Source of the DNA: Mycobacterium sp. AT1
GTDB lineage: Bacteria > Actinomycetota > Actinomycetes > Mycobacteriales > Mycobacteriaceae
Direction of reading: 5' to 3'
Assembly: GCF_002043095.1 (NCBI RefSeq)
Contig: NZ_MVOC01000018.1
Location: forward strand, 62,001 to 126,000
DNA length: 64,000 nt
Within the stretch, counting starts at the first letter, position 1, and the number at the start of each line of letters is the position of its first letter. The notes under the pieces were generated by a model. That model was not told the DNA's origin. It did not search any database and was given only the letters and a program-made list of their open reading frames with translations. This document shows positions 9,628 through 18,220 of the stretch, piece by piece. Made by a program: the position numbers and the translations under genes.

Positions 9628-10776
9628 CTACGCCAGCAATTCCCGCACCACCGCGTCGGCCAGCAGCCGACCGCGATCGGTCAGCACCATGGCCTCGCCC
9701 CGATCGAGCAGCAGCCCGGTTCGACACAGTTCGGCGGCCCGCGACCGCTCCCCCGCGTCGAGCAACGTCACCGGCAGCCCGTCGCGAAGCCGAACCGTCA
9801 GCATGACGTCCTCGGTGTGCCGCTCCGTGGCACTCAACTCCTCACGCCCACCCACCGGCAGTTCTCGACGAGCGAGCATGTCCGCATAGGCGTTGGGGTG
9901 CTTGACGTTCCACCACCGCGCGCCGTCGGTGTAGCCGTGCGCACCCGGTCCAGCGCCCCACCACTCGCCGCCGTCCCAGTAGCCGAGATTGTGTCGGCAC
10001 TCCCCACCGGGCTGGCTCCAGTTCGACACCTCGTACCAGTCGAAGCCCGCCGCCGAGAGCCGCGCGTCGAGCAGTTCGTAGCGCGTGGCGAGGACGTCGT
10101 CGTCCGGTGCGGGCAACTCGCCGCGACGCACCCGACGCGCCAGCGCGGTGCCCTCCTCGACGACAAGCGCGTACGCCGAGACGTGGTCGACGCCTGCCCC
10201 GATCGCCGCGTCGACCGAGCGGGCCAAGTCGTCGTCACTCTCGCCAGGGGTGCCGTAGATGAGATCCAGGTTGACGTGCTCGAATCCCGCCGCGCGGGCG
10301 TCGGCGGCGGCGGTCAGCGCACGGCCCGGCGAGTGCACCCGATCTAGGGCGGCGAGCACGTGGGGGGCCGTCGACTGCATGCCGAGCGACAGCCGGGTGA
10401 AGCCGGAATCGCGAAGGCGCGCAAGCAGTTCCGGCGTCGTCGACTCCGGGTTGGCCTCGGTCGTGACCTCGGCGCCTGCGGCGAGCGTGAAGTTCGCGCG
10501 CACCGCGTCAAGCACCGACGCGAGTCGCTCGCCGCCGAGCATCGTCGGGGTGCCGCCGCCGACGAACACCGTCGCCACCTCGGGGACGGCGTCCCGCGAA
10601 GCCAGCGACTCTGCCGCGAGTTCGAGTTCGACCTTCATCGCCTGGAGCCAGCCGTCGGGGTTCGCGCCGCCCAGTTCGGCGGGTGTGTAGGTGTTGAAGT
10701 CGCAGTAGCCGCAACGGGTCGCGCAGAACGGAACGTGGACGTAGATGCCGAACGGCCGAGCGTGGGGTCCGTTCAT
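9628..10776 (-). CDS. hemW: Radical SAM heme chaperone HemW
   Basis: This 382-residue radical SAM protein has Cys18, Cys22 and Cys25 in CATRCGYCDF, which bind the 4Fe-4S cluster. Phe27 replaces the fourth cysteine of true HemN coproporphyrinogen dehydrogenases, so the HemW heme-chaperone class is the better call although the M. tuberculosis gene is named hemN. VFVGGGTPTML and a C-terminal HemN_C domain follow. The start MNGPHARPFGIYVHVPFC at 10776 is preferred; upstream in-frame sequence to 10959 overlaps the promoter region of sirA and lacks homologous character. Confidence 0.88.
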   Translation of the reverse strand: MNGPHARPFGIYVHVPFCATRCGYCDFNTYTPAELGGANPDGWLQAMKVELELAAESLASRDAVPEVATVFVGGGTPTMLGGERLASVLDAVRANFTLAAGAEVTTEANPESTTPELLARLRDSGFTRLSLGMQSTAPHVLAALDRVHSPGRALTAAADARAAGFEHVNLDLIYGTPGESDDDLARSVDAAIGAGVDHVSAYALVVEEGTALARRVRRGELPAPDDDVLATRYELLDARLSAAGFDWYEVSNWSQPGGECRHNLGYWDGGEWWGAGPGAHGYTDGARWWNVKHPNAYADMLARRELPVGGREELSATERHTEDVMLTVRLRDGLPVTLLDAGERSRAAELCRTGLLLDRGEAMVLTDRGRLLADAVVRELLA

Positions 10777-10882
10777 GGCTCCAGTGTTCCAGAGCGTGAT
10801 TCCAGAGCCGATTTTTGCTCGTGGTGAGCGCAAGATTTGACCGGTTGCGGCAGATACCGTTCGTCGTGGCAGAATGTCAGGC

Positions 10883-10978
10883 ATGACTGCTGCCCAGACC
10901 TCGACCACCGGCGTTCCGCTGGTGGTCCGGCGGCATGTCGACTTCAAGCGCGTATGCACCTGTTGCTGTCTGCCTTGA
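10883..10978 (+). CDS. Polycysteine leader ORF upstream of sirA (attenuator)
   Basis: This 31-codon ORF ends in VCTCCCLP, with Cys at codons 25, 27, 28 and 29, then TGA. A CAGAAT hexamer lies at -13 to -8 from ATG 10883, the same spacing as the -10 element of the similar leader upstream of subI. In mycobacteria, leaderless short ORFs with clustered Cys codons are known cysteine-responsive attenuators: slow translation at Cys codons when Cys-tRNA is scarce changes leader RNA folding and opens the downstream ribosome-binding site. Here the controlled genes would be sirA-cysH-chelatase. Placement and Cys content are seen directly; function is inferred. Confidence 0.75.
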   Translation: MTAAQTSTTGVPLVVRRHVDFKRVCTCCCLP

Positions 10979-11035
10979 CGACGTAGACCTGTCCACCTGT
11001 AACTTCAGCTGGCCGCCGGATCTGCGCCGCCGGAC
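10925..11035 (+). promoter_or_regulatory. Candidate attenuator pairing in the sirA leader
   Basis: GTCCGGCGGC at 10925-10934, inside the leader ORF, is perfectly complementary to GCCGCCGGAC at 11026-11035. A second copy, GCCGCCGGA at 11012-11020, could compete for the same strand. Such mutually exclusive stems are what a ribosome-controlled switch needs. Energies were not computed. Confidence 0.4.
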
Positions 11036-11091
11036 AGCCACCGGTGACGACGCACGATTCCTACGCTGGCACCCTCGAGAGGGGCCATCAC

Positions 11092-12783
11092 ATGACCCAG
11101 GCCGACTCCAAGCCCGTTGCCGCAGCAAAGCCCGCCAAACGCCCGAAGGGCGAGGGCCAGTGGGCGCTCGGATATCGCGAGCCGCTCAACGCCAACGAGC
11201 AGGCCAAGAAGGACGACAACCCGCTCAACGTGCGCGCCCGGATCGAGAACATCTACGCCAAGGGCGGCTTCGAGAGCATCGACAAGGGCGACCTGCGCGG
11301 ACGATTCCGCTGGTGGGGGCTCTACACGCAGCGCAAGCCCGGGTATGACGGCACCTGGACCGGTGACGACAACACCGACATGCTCGAAGACGAGTTCTTC
11401 ATGCTGCGGGTCCGGTCCGACGGCGGCGCGCTGACGGCGGCGGCACTGCGCACCCTCGGTGGCATCTCCACCGAGTTCGCCCGTGACACCGCCGACCTCT
11501 CCGATCGCCAGAACGTTCAGTACCACTGGATCCGGGTCGAGGACATGCCGGAGATCTGGCGCAGGCTCGACGAGGTCGGTCTTCAGACCACCGAGGCGTG
11601 CGGCGACTGCCCGCGCGTCGTGCTCGGCTCGCCGCTGGCAGGTGAGTCACTCGACGAGGTCATCGACGGCACGCCCGCCATCCACGAGATCACCAAGCGG
11701 TACATCGGCAAGCCCGAGTACTCGAACCTGCCGCGCAAGTTCAAGACCGCGATCTCGGGCCTTCAGGACGTCGTCCACGAGATCAACGACGTCGCGTTCG
11801 TCGGCGTCGTCCACCCCGAGCACGGCCCAGGCTTCGACCTGTGGGTCGGCGGCGGATTGTCGACCAACCCGATGCTGGGTCAGCGGGTCGGCGCGTGGGT
11901 GCCGCTCGACGAGGTTCCCGACGTGTGGGAGGCCGTCGTCAGCGTGTTCCGCGACTACGGCTACCGCCGCCTGCGCGCGAAGGCCCGGCTGAAGTTCCTG
12001 ATCAAGGACTGGGGCATCCCGAGGTTCCGGGAAGTCTTGGAGACCGAATACCTCAAGCGCCCCCTCGTCGACGGGCCTGCGCCGACGCCGGTGCCCCGAC
12101 CGATCGACCACGTCGGCGTGCAGCGTCTGAAGAACGGCCTCAACGCCGTTGGCGTCGCCCCGATCGCGGGCCGCGTGTCGGGCACCATCCTGAGCAAGGT
12201 CGCCGACCTCGCCGAGGCAGCCGGTTCCGATCGCATCCGGTTCACCCCGTATCAGAAGCTGGTCATCCTCGACGTGCCCGACGACAAACTCGACGCGCTC
12301 CGCGACGGGTTGGATGCGCTTGGGCTGCCGTCGAAGCCGTCGCATTGGCGGCGAAACCTGATGGCCTGCACGGGAATCGAGTTTTGCAAGCTGTCGTTCG
12401 CCGAGACGCGCAGCCGGTCGCAGCAGTTGGCCCCCGAGCTCGAGGCCCGCCTCGAGGACATCAACGCCCAGCTCGACGTTCCCGTGACGATCAACATCAA
12501 CGGGTGCCCGAACTCGTGCGCCCGTATTCAGGTGGCGGACATCGGCTTCAAGGGCCAGATGGTGGACGACGGAAACGGGCCGGAGGAGGGCTTCCAGGTT
12601 CACCTGGGCGGCAGCCTCGGCCTGGACAGCGCGTTCGGCCGCAAGCTTCGCCAGCACAAGGTGACCAGCACGGAGCTGGGCGACTACATCGAGCGGGTCG
12701 TCCGCAACTTCGTGAAACAAAGGGAGGACGGCGAGCGTTTTGCAACGTGGGCCGTACGGGCCGACGAAGCGGATTTGAGGTAG
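11092..12783 (+). CDS. sirA: Ferredoxin-dependent sulfite reductase SirA
   Basis: SirA (NirA, Rv2391) reduces sulfite to sulfide by six electrons using a coupled siroheme/4Fe-4S centre. This 563-residue protein keeps cluster cysteines in ACTGIEFCKLS and NGCPNSCARIQ. Tyr78 (WGLYTQ) and Cys170 (TEACGDC) correspond to the Tyr69-Cys161 covalent pair known in the M. tuberculosis enzyme, each shifted by nine residues because of a longer N-terminus. ATG 11092 is preferred, with GAGAGGGG 8 bases upstream; an ATG at 11044 would place start and leader RNA in conflict. CysH follows after 6 bases. Confidence 0.95.
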   Translation: MTQADSKPVAAAKPAKRPKGEGQWALGYREPLNANEQAKKDDNPLNVRARIENIYAKGGFESIDKGDLRGRFRWWGLYTQRKPGYDGTWTGDDNTDMLEDEFFMLRVRSDGGALTAAALRTLGGISTEFARDTADLSDRQNVQYHWIRVEDMPEIWRRLDEVGLQTTEACGDCPRVVLGSPLAGESLDEVIDGTPAIHEITKRYIGKPEYSNLPRKFKTAISGLQDVVHEINDVAFVGVVHPEHGPGFDLWVGGGLSTNPMLGQRVGAWVPLDEVPDVWEAVVSVFRDYGYRRLRAKARLKFLIKDWGIPRFREVLETEYLKRPLVDGPAPTPVPRPIDHVGVQRLKNGLNAVGVAPIAGRVSGTILSKVADLAEAAGSDRIRFTPYQKLVILDVPDDKLDALRDGLDALGLPSKPSHWRRNLMACTGIEFCKLSFAETRSRSQQLAPELEARLEDINAQLDVPVTININGCPNSCARIQVADIGFKGQMVDDGNGPEEGFQVHLGGSLGLDSAFGRKLRQHKVTSTELGDYIERVVRNFVKQREDGERFATWAVRADEADLR

Positions 12784-12789
12784 CAGTCG

Positions 12790-13494
12790 ATGACCGACGT
12801 GATGACAGAGAGCAACCTGATCGCACTCGCCGAGCGCGGCGCTGCCGAACTCGACGGCGCGAGCGCCGAAGAGCTGCTGGCGTGGACGGACGAGAACTTC
12901 GGCGGTGAATACGTCGTCGCCTCGAACATGCAGGATGCCGTTCTGGTGGCGATGGCGGCCAAGGTGCGCCCGGGGGTCGACGTGTTGTTCCTCGACACCG
13001 GCTATCACTTCGCGGAGACCATCGGCACCAGAGACGCCGTCGAGGCCGTCTACGGCGTGAACGTGGTCAACGTCACACCCGAGCACAGCGTCGCCGAGCA
13101 GGACGAGCTTCTCGGCAAGGACTTGTTTGCCAGCGACCCGGCGGCGTGCTGCCGGATGCGAAAGGTGGAGCCGCTCGGCAAGGCCCTGAAGGGCTATTCG
13201 GCCTGGGTCACCGGCATTCGGCGGGTCGAGGCGCCGACGCGCGCCAACGCACCGCTCATCAGTTACGACAAGGCCTTTGGGTTGGTGAAGATCAATCCGA
13301 TCGCGGCCTGGTCGGACGACGAGATGCAGGCCTACATCGACGCGAACGACATCTTGGTCAACCCGCTCGTGTTCGAGGGCTACCCGTCCATCGGGTGCGC
13401 ACCGTGCACGGCGAAGCCCGTCGAGGGTGCCGATCCTCGCAGCGGACGCTGGGCCGGTCTGTCGAAGACGGAGTGCGGGCTGCACGCCTCGTGA
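12790..13494 (+). CDS. cysH: APS reductase CysH
   Basis: CysH reduces adenosine 5'-phosphosulfate to sulfite in assimilatory sulfate reduction. The 234-residue protein has the cluster cysteines of APS-type enzymes (ACCRMRK and IGCAPCTAKP) and the catalytic C-terminal ECGLHAS cysteine at about 230. The tandem Cys-Cys pair marks use of APS rather than PAPS. It is 6 bases downstream of sirA and overlaps the chelatase start (GTGA at 13491-13494), so all three share the attenuated transcript. A second ATG at 12802 is possible. Confidence 0.95.
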   Translation: MTDVMTESNLIALAERGAAELDGASAEELLAWTDENFGGEYVVASNMQDAVLVAMAAKVRPGVDVLFLDTGYHFAETIGTRDAVEAVYGVNVVNVTPEHSVAEQDELLGKDLFASDPAACCRMRKVEPLGKALKGYSAWVTGIRRVEAPTRANAPLISYDKAFGLVKINPIAAWSDDEMQAYIDANDILVNPLVFEGYPSIGCAPCTAKPVEGADPRSGRWAGLSKTECGLHAS

Positions 13495-14216
13495 CGGCTG
13501 ACCCCGCCCTGATCCTGGCCGCCCACGGCAGCGCGGATCCGCGTTCGCCGCAGGTGGCGCAGGCGCTGGCCGGGAGGATTCGTCGGTTGCGTCCTGGCCT
13601 CGACGTGCACGCGGCGTTCCTGGAGACGTCGGCGCCGTTCGTCGGCGACGTGCTCACCAATCTCGCCCGCCGTGGGGAGTCGGCCGTCGTGGTTCCGATG
13701 CTCTTGGCCAGCGCTCATCACGCCAGGGTCGACCTGCCCGCCGTGATCGAGCAGTCAGGCGCCGAGGTTCGGGTGGCCGAGGCGCTCGGCGAAGATCCTG
13801 CACTCGTCACGTTGCTCGGGCAACGCCTGGCCGCCGCGGGAGCCCCGGCCGACCGACGCGACGTGGGTGTCGTAGTGGTGGCGGTCGGCACGTCGAACGA
13901 CGCCGCCAATGCACGCACGTCGACGCTGGCCGCTGCCCTCTGTTCGAGAACGCGTTGGGCAGGGGTGGAGGTGGCGTTCGCCACCGGCCCGCATCCCACC
14001 GTCGCCGAGGCCGCGATCCGCCTTCGGAGTCGCGGCGCACGACACCTCGTCATCGCACCGTGGTTCCTCGCTCACGGGCGCATCACCGACCGGGTCGCGG
14101 CATCGGCCGCCGAACTCGGCATCCCGATGGCGGAGCCGCTTGGTTCACACAACCTGGTGGCCGCCGCGCTGCTCGACCGGTTCGACGACGTCTGCCTCGC
14201 GCGCGTCGCTGCGTGA
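13491..14216 (+). CDS. Sirohydrochlorin ferrochelatase (CbiX/SirB family)
   Basis: This 241-residue class II chelatase of the CbiX type has AHGSADPR near residue 11, with His12 as likely metal ligand, and a second half repeat (VVAVGTSNDAA, LVIAPWFLAHGRITDR). It likely inserts iron into sirohydrochlorin to make siroheme, the cofactor of SirA encoded two genes upstream; cobalt chelation cannot be excluded. The GTG start overlaps the cysH stop as GTGA. It corresponds to Rv2393 (che1). Confidence 0.85.
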   Translation: MTADPALILAAHGSADPRSPQVAQALAGRIRRLRPGLDVHAAFLETSAPFVGDVLTNLARRGESAVVVPMLLASAHHARVDLPAVIEQSGAEVRVAEALGEDPALVTLLGQRLAAAGAPADRRDVGVVVVAVGTSNDAANARTSTLAAALCSRTRWAGVEVAFATGPHPTVAEAAIRLRSRGARHLVIAPWFLAHGRITDRVAASAAELGIPMAEPLGSHNLVAAALLDRFDDVCLARVAA

Positions 14217-14465
14217 CCCGGCAACGCATCCTCGAGATGAGCTCGATGCGGCGTCAGGTTGCCGGCCGCAAACTCCGGTTTGCCGTCGCCTCGCCTCAGC
14301 GGTGCTCCTTCGGCTCCCCCCGTGATGAGCACCGGCCTGCGCCGACTCGGCGATTCGTACTGGATTTGCTCAACTCGTGGCATTATATTGACGACGGCGT
14401 CCAGCCGCCCACGACCCCGCAAACGGTCGTCGGATCGCAATTCGGGGATTGGATTGGGATAGAAC
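14217..14465. other. Intergenic stretch without a recognised gene
   Basis: This stretch separates the chelatase gene from the lipoprotein gene. I see no convincing coding sequence. An AT-rich TATATT at about 14383-14388 could be a -10 element for the lipoprotein, but a spaced -35 is not evident. Confidence 0.4.
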
Positions 14466-14729
14466 ATGAATACAGATCGTTTCACTCGTCGCCTGGCGTT
14501 GGTCATCGGTGGCGGTGCGATCATCACGATGGGTGCACTGACCGCTTGCTCTAGCAGCAGCGAGACGCCCGCACCCAGCAGCACGACGACGACGACCACC
14601 GCGCCGTCAGTCACCCCGACGGAGAAGAGCCTGACCCCGGGTGGGGCCAACAGCTTCTCTCCGCCGGTGAAGGCACCGCCGGCTCCCACGGGCGAGCCCG
14701 GCACCCATCGCAGCGGCAGCAGTTCCTAA
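14466..14729 (+). CDS. Small Ser/Thr/Pro-rich lipoprotein
   Basis: This 87-residue exported lipoprotein has an N-terminal MNTDRFTRRLALVIGGG signal segment and a lipobox LTAC with the acylated Cys at residue 28. The mature chain is low-complexity: Ser, Thr and Pro make up most of it, including a run of seven Thr/Ser residues near 38-45. No folded domain is apparent; it may be a surface linker or glycosylated peptide. A strong terminator hairpin follows. I do not recognise an M. tuberculosis counterpart at this locus. Confidence 0.7.
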   Translation: MNTDRFTRRLALVIGGGAIITMGALTACSSSSETPAPSSTTTTTTAPSVTPTEKSLTPGGANSFSPPVKAPPAPTGEPGTHRSGSSS

Positions 14730-14758
14730 CTCCGGTCGTTCGAGGTTGATTCGACATT

Positions 14759-14791
14759 CTGCAGGGACGTCACCTGGTGACGTCCCTGCAG
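14759..14791 (+). terminator. Strong hairpin terminator after the lipoprotein gene
   Basis: A 16-bp perfect inverted repeat (CTGCAGGGACGTCACC with its complement) surrounds a single central base, so the real loop is the inner few bases. It starts 30 bases after the stop codon at 14729 and is followed by ATTTGTTCT. Confidence 0.8.
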
Positions 14792-14819
14792 ATTTGTTCT
14801 CGGTGACCGGGAGTCCCTG

Positions 14820-16445
14820 ATGTTCGATCGACGTACAGCCGTGCGTGTGGTCGGGTGCTCGCTGGCCACGTCGTTGGTGGCTGGAGTGGCCGTGCTGATC
14901 TCGGATCACCGATCCGATTCCTCGCCGACACCGGCGGTCACCATCGCCGGGCCGTACGCGAACCTCCTGGCCAGTTCCACCGATCTCGGTCCGTCCCAAC
15001 TGGACCACGCTCAACTCACCGTCGGCCTTCGCGGCCCGACCCGTCCCGACCCGCTGCTTCGGTGGGCGGAGACCAAGGGACTCGACGTCCGCTGGCAGCC
15101 GGGCGAGGACTGGGCCATCGTCGAGGGCGCTCCGCCCGTCGTAGCCGAGGCATTCGACGTTCCCGTGCACGACTATCGCGGCATGCAGGGACAGGTCTTC
15201 TACGCCTCGCCCCAGCAGCCCGAAGTACCTGCCGCCGTTCGCAACACGGTCAGCGACCTCGGGCGCATCCTCGGATACACGCCGCACCGCGAGGCGCGCC
15301 CCGACCACATTCCGCTCGACGTTCCCGGCCAAGGGCTGACGCCGACCGCGCTGCTGACCGCATACAACGCCAATCCCCTCACCGAAGCCGGCATTACGGG
15401 CAAGGGGCAGACCATCGTCTTCTTCGCCTTCAGCGGGTACGACCAGGGCGACCTCGACGACTTCGCGGAGATGTCGGGACTCCCACCGCTGAAGCCCGTC
15501 CTCGTCGGTGGCCAGCCTAGCGAGTCACGCGCCGAGACGGTGATGGATCTCGAAGTGGCACATGCGATTGCGCCCGACGCGAGGATGGTCGTTGTCAACG
15601 CCCGTCCCACCTTGGAGGGCGGCCGCACCTACGAACGCATCGCGGAGATGTTCGACGCGACCAACAAGCAGTTCCCCGGCGCCGTGTGGAGCCTGTCCAT
15701 CGGGTGGGGTTGCGACGCGCTGATCACCGCGACGGATCTCAAGCCGGTGCAGTCGGCATTGGAACGCGCCCACCGCAACGGCACCTCGGCCTTCGACGCC
15801 AGCGGCGACACCGGAGGGCTCGAGTGCAAGGGGGGCGAGAACTGGTCGTCCCCACCGGGCCCCGACGACGTTGGGCTGGACGCGGTTTCGTCCCTGCCGG
15901 GCATGACGTCGGTGGGTGGCACCACGTTGTCCACCGACGAGAACGGCCAATGGCTGGCCGAACAGGCCTGGATCGACTCTCCCCTGTCCCAGGGCACCAG
16001 TGGTGGTGTGTCCAAGCTCTTTCCGAGGCCCACGTGGCAGCGCAGGCTGTCCATCGAGCGCGATTCCGGCAAGAAGCAGCGGCGGCTGACACCCGACGTG
16101 TCCGCGCTCGCCGATCCGTTCACGGGCATCCGGATCAGATTCGACCAGCAGGACCTCGTCGGTGCGGGCACCTCGCAGGCGGCCCCGGTGTGGGCCGGTC
16201 TCACCGCGCTGATGAACCAGTACCTGCTGGCCAACGGCGGGCAGCGACTGGGTGACGTCAACCCGCTGCTGTACCGGGTGGCGGCGGGCGCGAACGCGCC
16301 GGGCTTTCGTGACGTCACGCTCGGCGGCAGCGCGGTCGACGTCGCCGTTCCCGGCTACGACTTGGCGACCGGGCTCGGCAGTCCGAACGTGGCACAGCTC
16401 GCCCGCGACTTCCTCGACATCCAGAAGGGGATGGCGCCTCGATGA
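14820..16445 (+). CDS. S53 family (sedolisin/kumamolisin-like) serine peptidase
   Basis: This 541-residue protein has an N-terminal hydrophobic segment (about 9-28) for export or anchoring, a pro-kumamolisin activation domain (about 40-155), and the S53 catalytic domain. The sedolisin residues are present with family spacing: Glu239 and Asp243 in AETVMDLEVAHA, oxyanion Asp330 in ASGDTGG, and Ser452 in GAGTSQAAPVWAG. The C-terminal GYDLATGLGSPN fits the calcium site. Such peptidases act at acid pH. It overlaps the next gene as ATGA, so the two form an operon. I do not expect it at this place in M. tuberculosis. Confidence 0.88.
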   Translation: MFDRRTAVRVVGCSLATSLVAGVAVLISDHRSDSSPTPAVTIAGPYANLLASSTDLGPSQLDHAQLTVGLRGPTRPDPLLRWAETKGLDVRWQPGEDWAIVEGAPPVVAEAFDVPVHDYRGMQGQVFYASPQQPEVPAAVRNTVSDLGRILGYTPHREARPDHIPLDVPGQGLTPTALLTAYNANPLTEAGITGKGQTIVFFAFSGYDQGDLDDFAEMSGLPPLKPVLVGGQPSESRAETVMDLEVAHAIAPDARMVVVNARPTLEGGRTYERIAEMFDATNKQFPGAVWSLSIGWGCDALITATDLKPVQSALERAHRNGTSAFDASGDTGGLECKGGENWSSPPGPDDVGLDAVSSLPGMTSVGGTTLSTDENGQWLAEQAWIDSPLSQGTSGGVSKLFPRPTWQRRLSIERDSGKKQRRLTPDVSALADPFTGIRIRFDQQDLVGAGTSQAAPVWAGLTALMNQYLLANGGQRLGDVNPLLYRVAAGANAPGFRDVTLGGSAVDVAVPGYDLATGLGSPNVAQLARDFLDIQKGMAPR

Positions 16446-18220
16446 CGACGATGACGTGTCGCATCTGCGCCGTCATCGTTCCGACGGGCGAATTCTGCGG
16501 TAACTGCGGGGCGACGGCAACGCCGCGCCGAGGTGACGGAACGCCGTGGCTCCGGCTGTCGGCCTACGCGGCGGCACCGGGTGAGCACGTGCTGCGCCCC
16601 GCGGTGATCAGCACGATGTTCCCCGCGCTGCCAAGGCATTCCAGGATGGCCTTTGGCGTGGGCCTGATCGGAGTCATGGCGTTGCTGGTGGGCACCGCCC
16701 TGCCGATGTGGGTGGCCGCGCTGATCGGGGTCGTCGGCGCCGGGCTGCCAGCGTTGCTCCTGGCCTACCTCAAGGGGTGCGACGCCGTCAGGGGCACGTC
16801 GACGAGCACGCTGCTGGTGACCGCCCTGCTCAGCATCGTCGGTGGAGTGGCCTGGAGCATCGCGACCGACGCGGCGGCGGCACGGGTGGACGACGACGCA
16901 CTGGGTCTGCCGGCAAGCACGCTCGACCTCCTGGTGACCTGCCTCGCGATTCCGGTGGGCTTCTTGTTCCTTCTGCTGGCCCCGTTGCTCGTCGTGCGGG
17001 CATGGCGCCCGGGCACTCGAGAGCCGTTGCGCGGAATGACGATTGGGGCCTTCGGCGCGGTCTGCTTCGTGACCGCAGGCAGCATGACCTCCTTGGTGCC
17101 GGAGCTGCTCGGCGGCCCGATCGACACCGACGGCCAGTCCGCTGCCGACTTGGTGACAGGGGGCTTGATCCAGGGTGTGGCGGTACCGCTGACCGCGGCG
17201 GCGGTCGCGGGCGCGGTTGGCGCCACCCTGTGGTTCGTGCCGCGGCGGGACACCGGACACACACCCCGGTGGTATGCGTTGACCTCTCCCCTTCCCTCGG
17301 TGGCGTTCGGACTGGTCGCCTATCTGGGTTTGGGTGTGCTGGACTTCCTCTCGCCGCCGAGCGCTGTGGAGACGGTGGTCTACGCACTCCTGACGGTGGT
17401 GGCTCTCTACGTACTTCGCATTGTCGGGCATTGCACGTTGCTGCACTCGGAACCTGAAGACACCGAGCCCGACGCCGTGGTGTTGTGTCCCGAATGCGAG
17501 CACGTCGTCGCGGATCTGCCGTTCTGCCCTCGCTGTGGGCTAGCGGGCCCCGCCCCGGCGAAGTCGACGCCACCGGCGCGGCTGCTGCTGATCGTGGGCG
17601 CCGTCGTGATCCTGGTGGCAGCGGGCGCGGTCGCACTGTCGGTCTGGTTCACACCGTCCGAGGCCCTGGTGGTGTGCCCGCCCGACTGCGGCACCCCGCC
17701 GATCAGCAAACCGGTGTCCACCAACCCGCGGTTCACCTCCGAGGACGGCCAATTCTCGGTGTCCTATCCGGGGCCGGAAACCGCATACGACGCCACCTTC
17801 GAACCGAACGGGGTGGTGCTGGACCTGCTCGCCGGCGACGGTGGCACCCTGCGCCTGTTCGGACAGCCGGCCAACGGGCAGACGCCACGCCAGATCGCGG
17901 ACGACCTGCTGCGGGAGCACTATCCGGATGCGACGTTCGACTACGAGATCCCCAACGCCTTCGTCGGATACCAACTCGGCTACGGCGAGGTCGCCGACGA
18001 CTACCCCGCCGACGCGATCGGCGACGACGACCGCAACCGGGTGCTCATCATGGTTGGCGTGAAGAACGACTACGCGTTGGTCGCCGCGGCGGCCGGTCCG
18101 TTCCGGGAGTTCAGCCCCGAATTCGGTTCCGGCCACCCGTCGGGGGCGAACTTCTTCCTTGCCTTGGACATGGCGAAGTACGTCAACAGCTTTACGTGGC
18201 GGGGAGACCCGCCGCGCTGA
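16442..18220 (+). CDS. Multi-pass membrane protein with two zinc ribbons and an exported C-terminal domain
   Basis: This 592-residue protein has an N-terminal zinc ribbon ([18 protein letters not shown], about 5-22) and around seven hydrophobic segments between 60 and 335. A second zinc ribbon ([18 protein letters not shown], about 350-367) follows, then another membrane segment near 380-400 and a C-terminal domain of about 190 residues. That last domain starts with CPPDCGTPP and probably lies outside the membrane. No catalytic motif is recognised. Translational coupling to the S53 peptidase suggests a shared process at the envelope. It overlaps the cysA 3' end by 29 bases on the opposite strand. 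Confidence 0.7.
   Translation: MTTMTCRICAVIVPTGEFCGNCGATATPRRGDGTPWLRLSAYAAAPGEHVLRPAVISTMFPALPRHSRMAFGVGLIGVMALLVGTALPMWVAALIGVVGAGLPALLLAYLKGCDAVRGTSTSTLLVTALLSIVGGVAWSIATDAAAARVDDDALGLPASTLDLLVTCLAIPVGFLFLLLAPLLVVRAWRPGTREPLRGMTIGAFGAVCFVTAGSMTSLVPELLGGPIDTDGQSAADLVTGGLIQGVAVPLTAAAVAGAVGATLWFVPRRDTGHTPRWYALTSPLPSVAFGLVAYLGLGVLDFLSPPSAVETVVYALLTVVALYVLRIVGHCTLLHSEPEDTEPDAVVLCPECEHVVADLPFCPRCGLAGPAPAKSTPPARLLLIVGAVVILVAAGAVALSVWFTPSEALVVCPPDCGTPPISKPVSTNPRFTSEDGQFSVSYPGPETAYDATFEPNGVVLDLLAGDGGTLRLFGQPANGQTPRQIADDLLREHYPDATFDYEIPNAFVGYQLGYGEVADDYPADAIGDDDRNRVLIMVGVKNDYALVAAAAGPFREFSPEFGSGHPSGANFFLALDMAKYVNSFTWRGDPPR

Noticed and set aside
9628-10776. Naming the radical SAM gene hemN (coproporphyrinogen dehydrogenase)
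   Set aside because: The motif is CxxxCxxCxF, with Phe in place of the fourth Cys, which is the HemW pattern.
11647-13485. 612-codon open frame on the minus strand across sirA and cysH
   Set aside because: It covers two well-supported genes in antisense and has no promoter, ribosome-binding site or domain.
14259-14462. Possible 67-codon gene starting with TTG before the lipoprotein
   Set aside because: It has a weak start, no ribosome-binding site and no coherent composition; it ends 3 bases before the lipoprotein ATG by chance.
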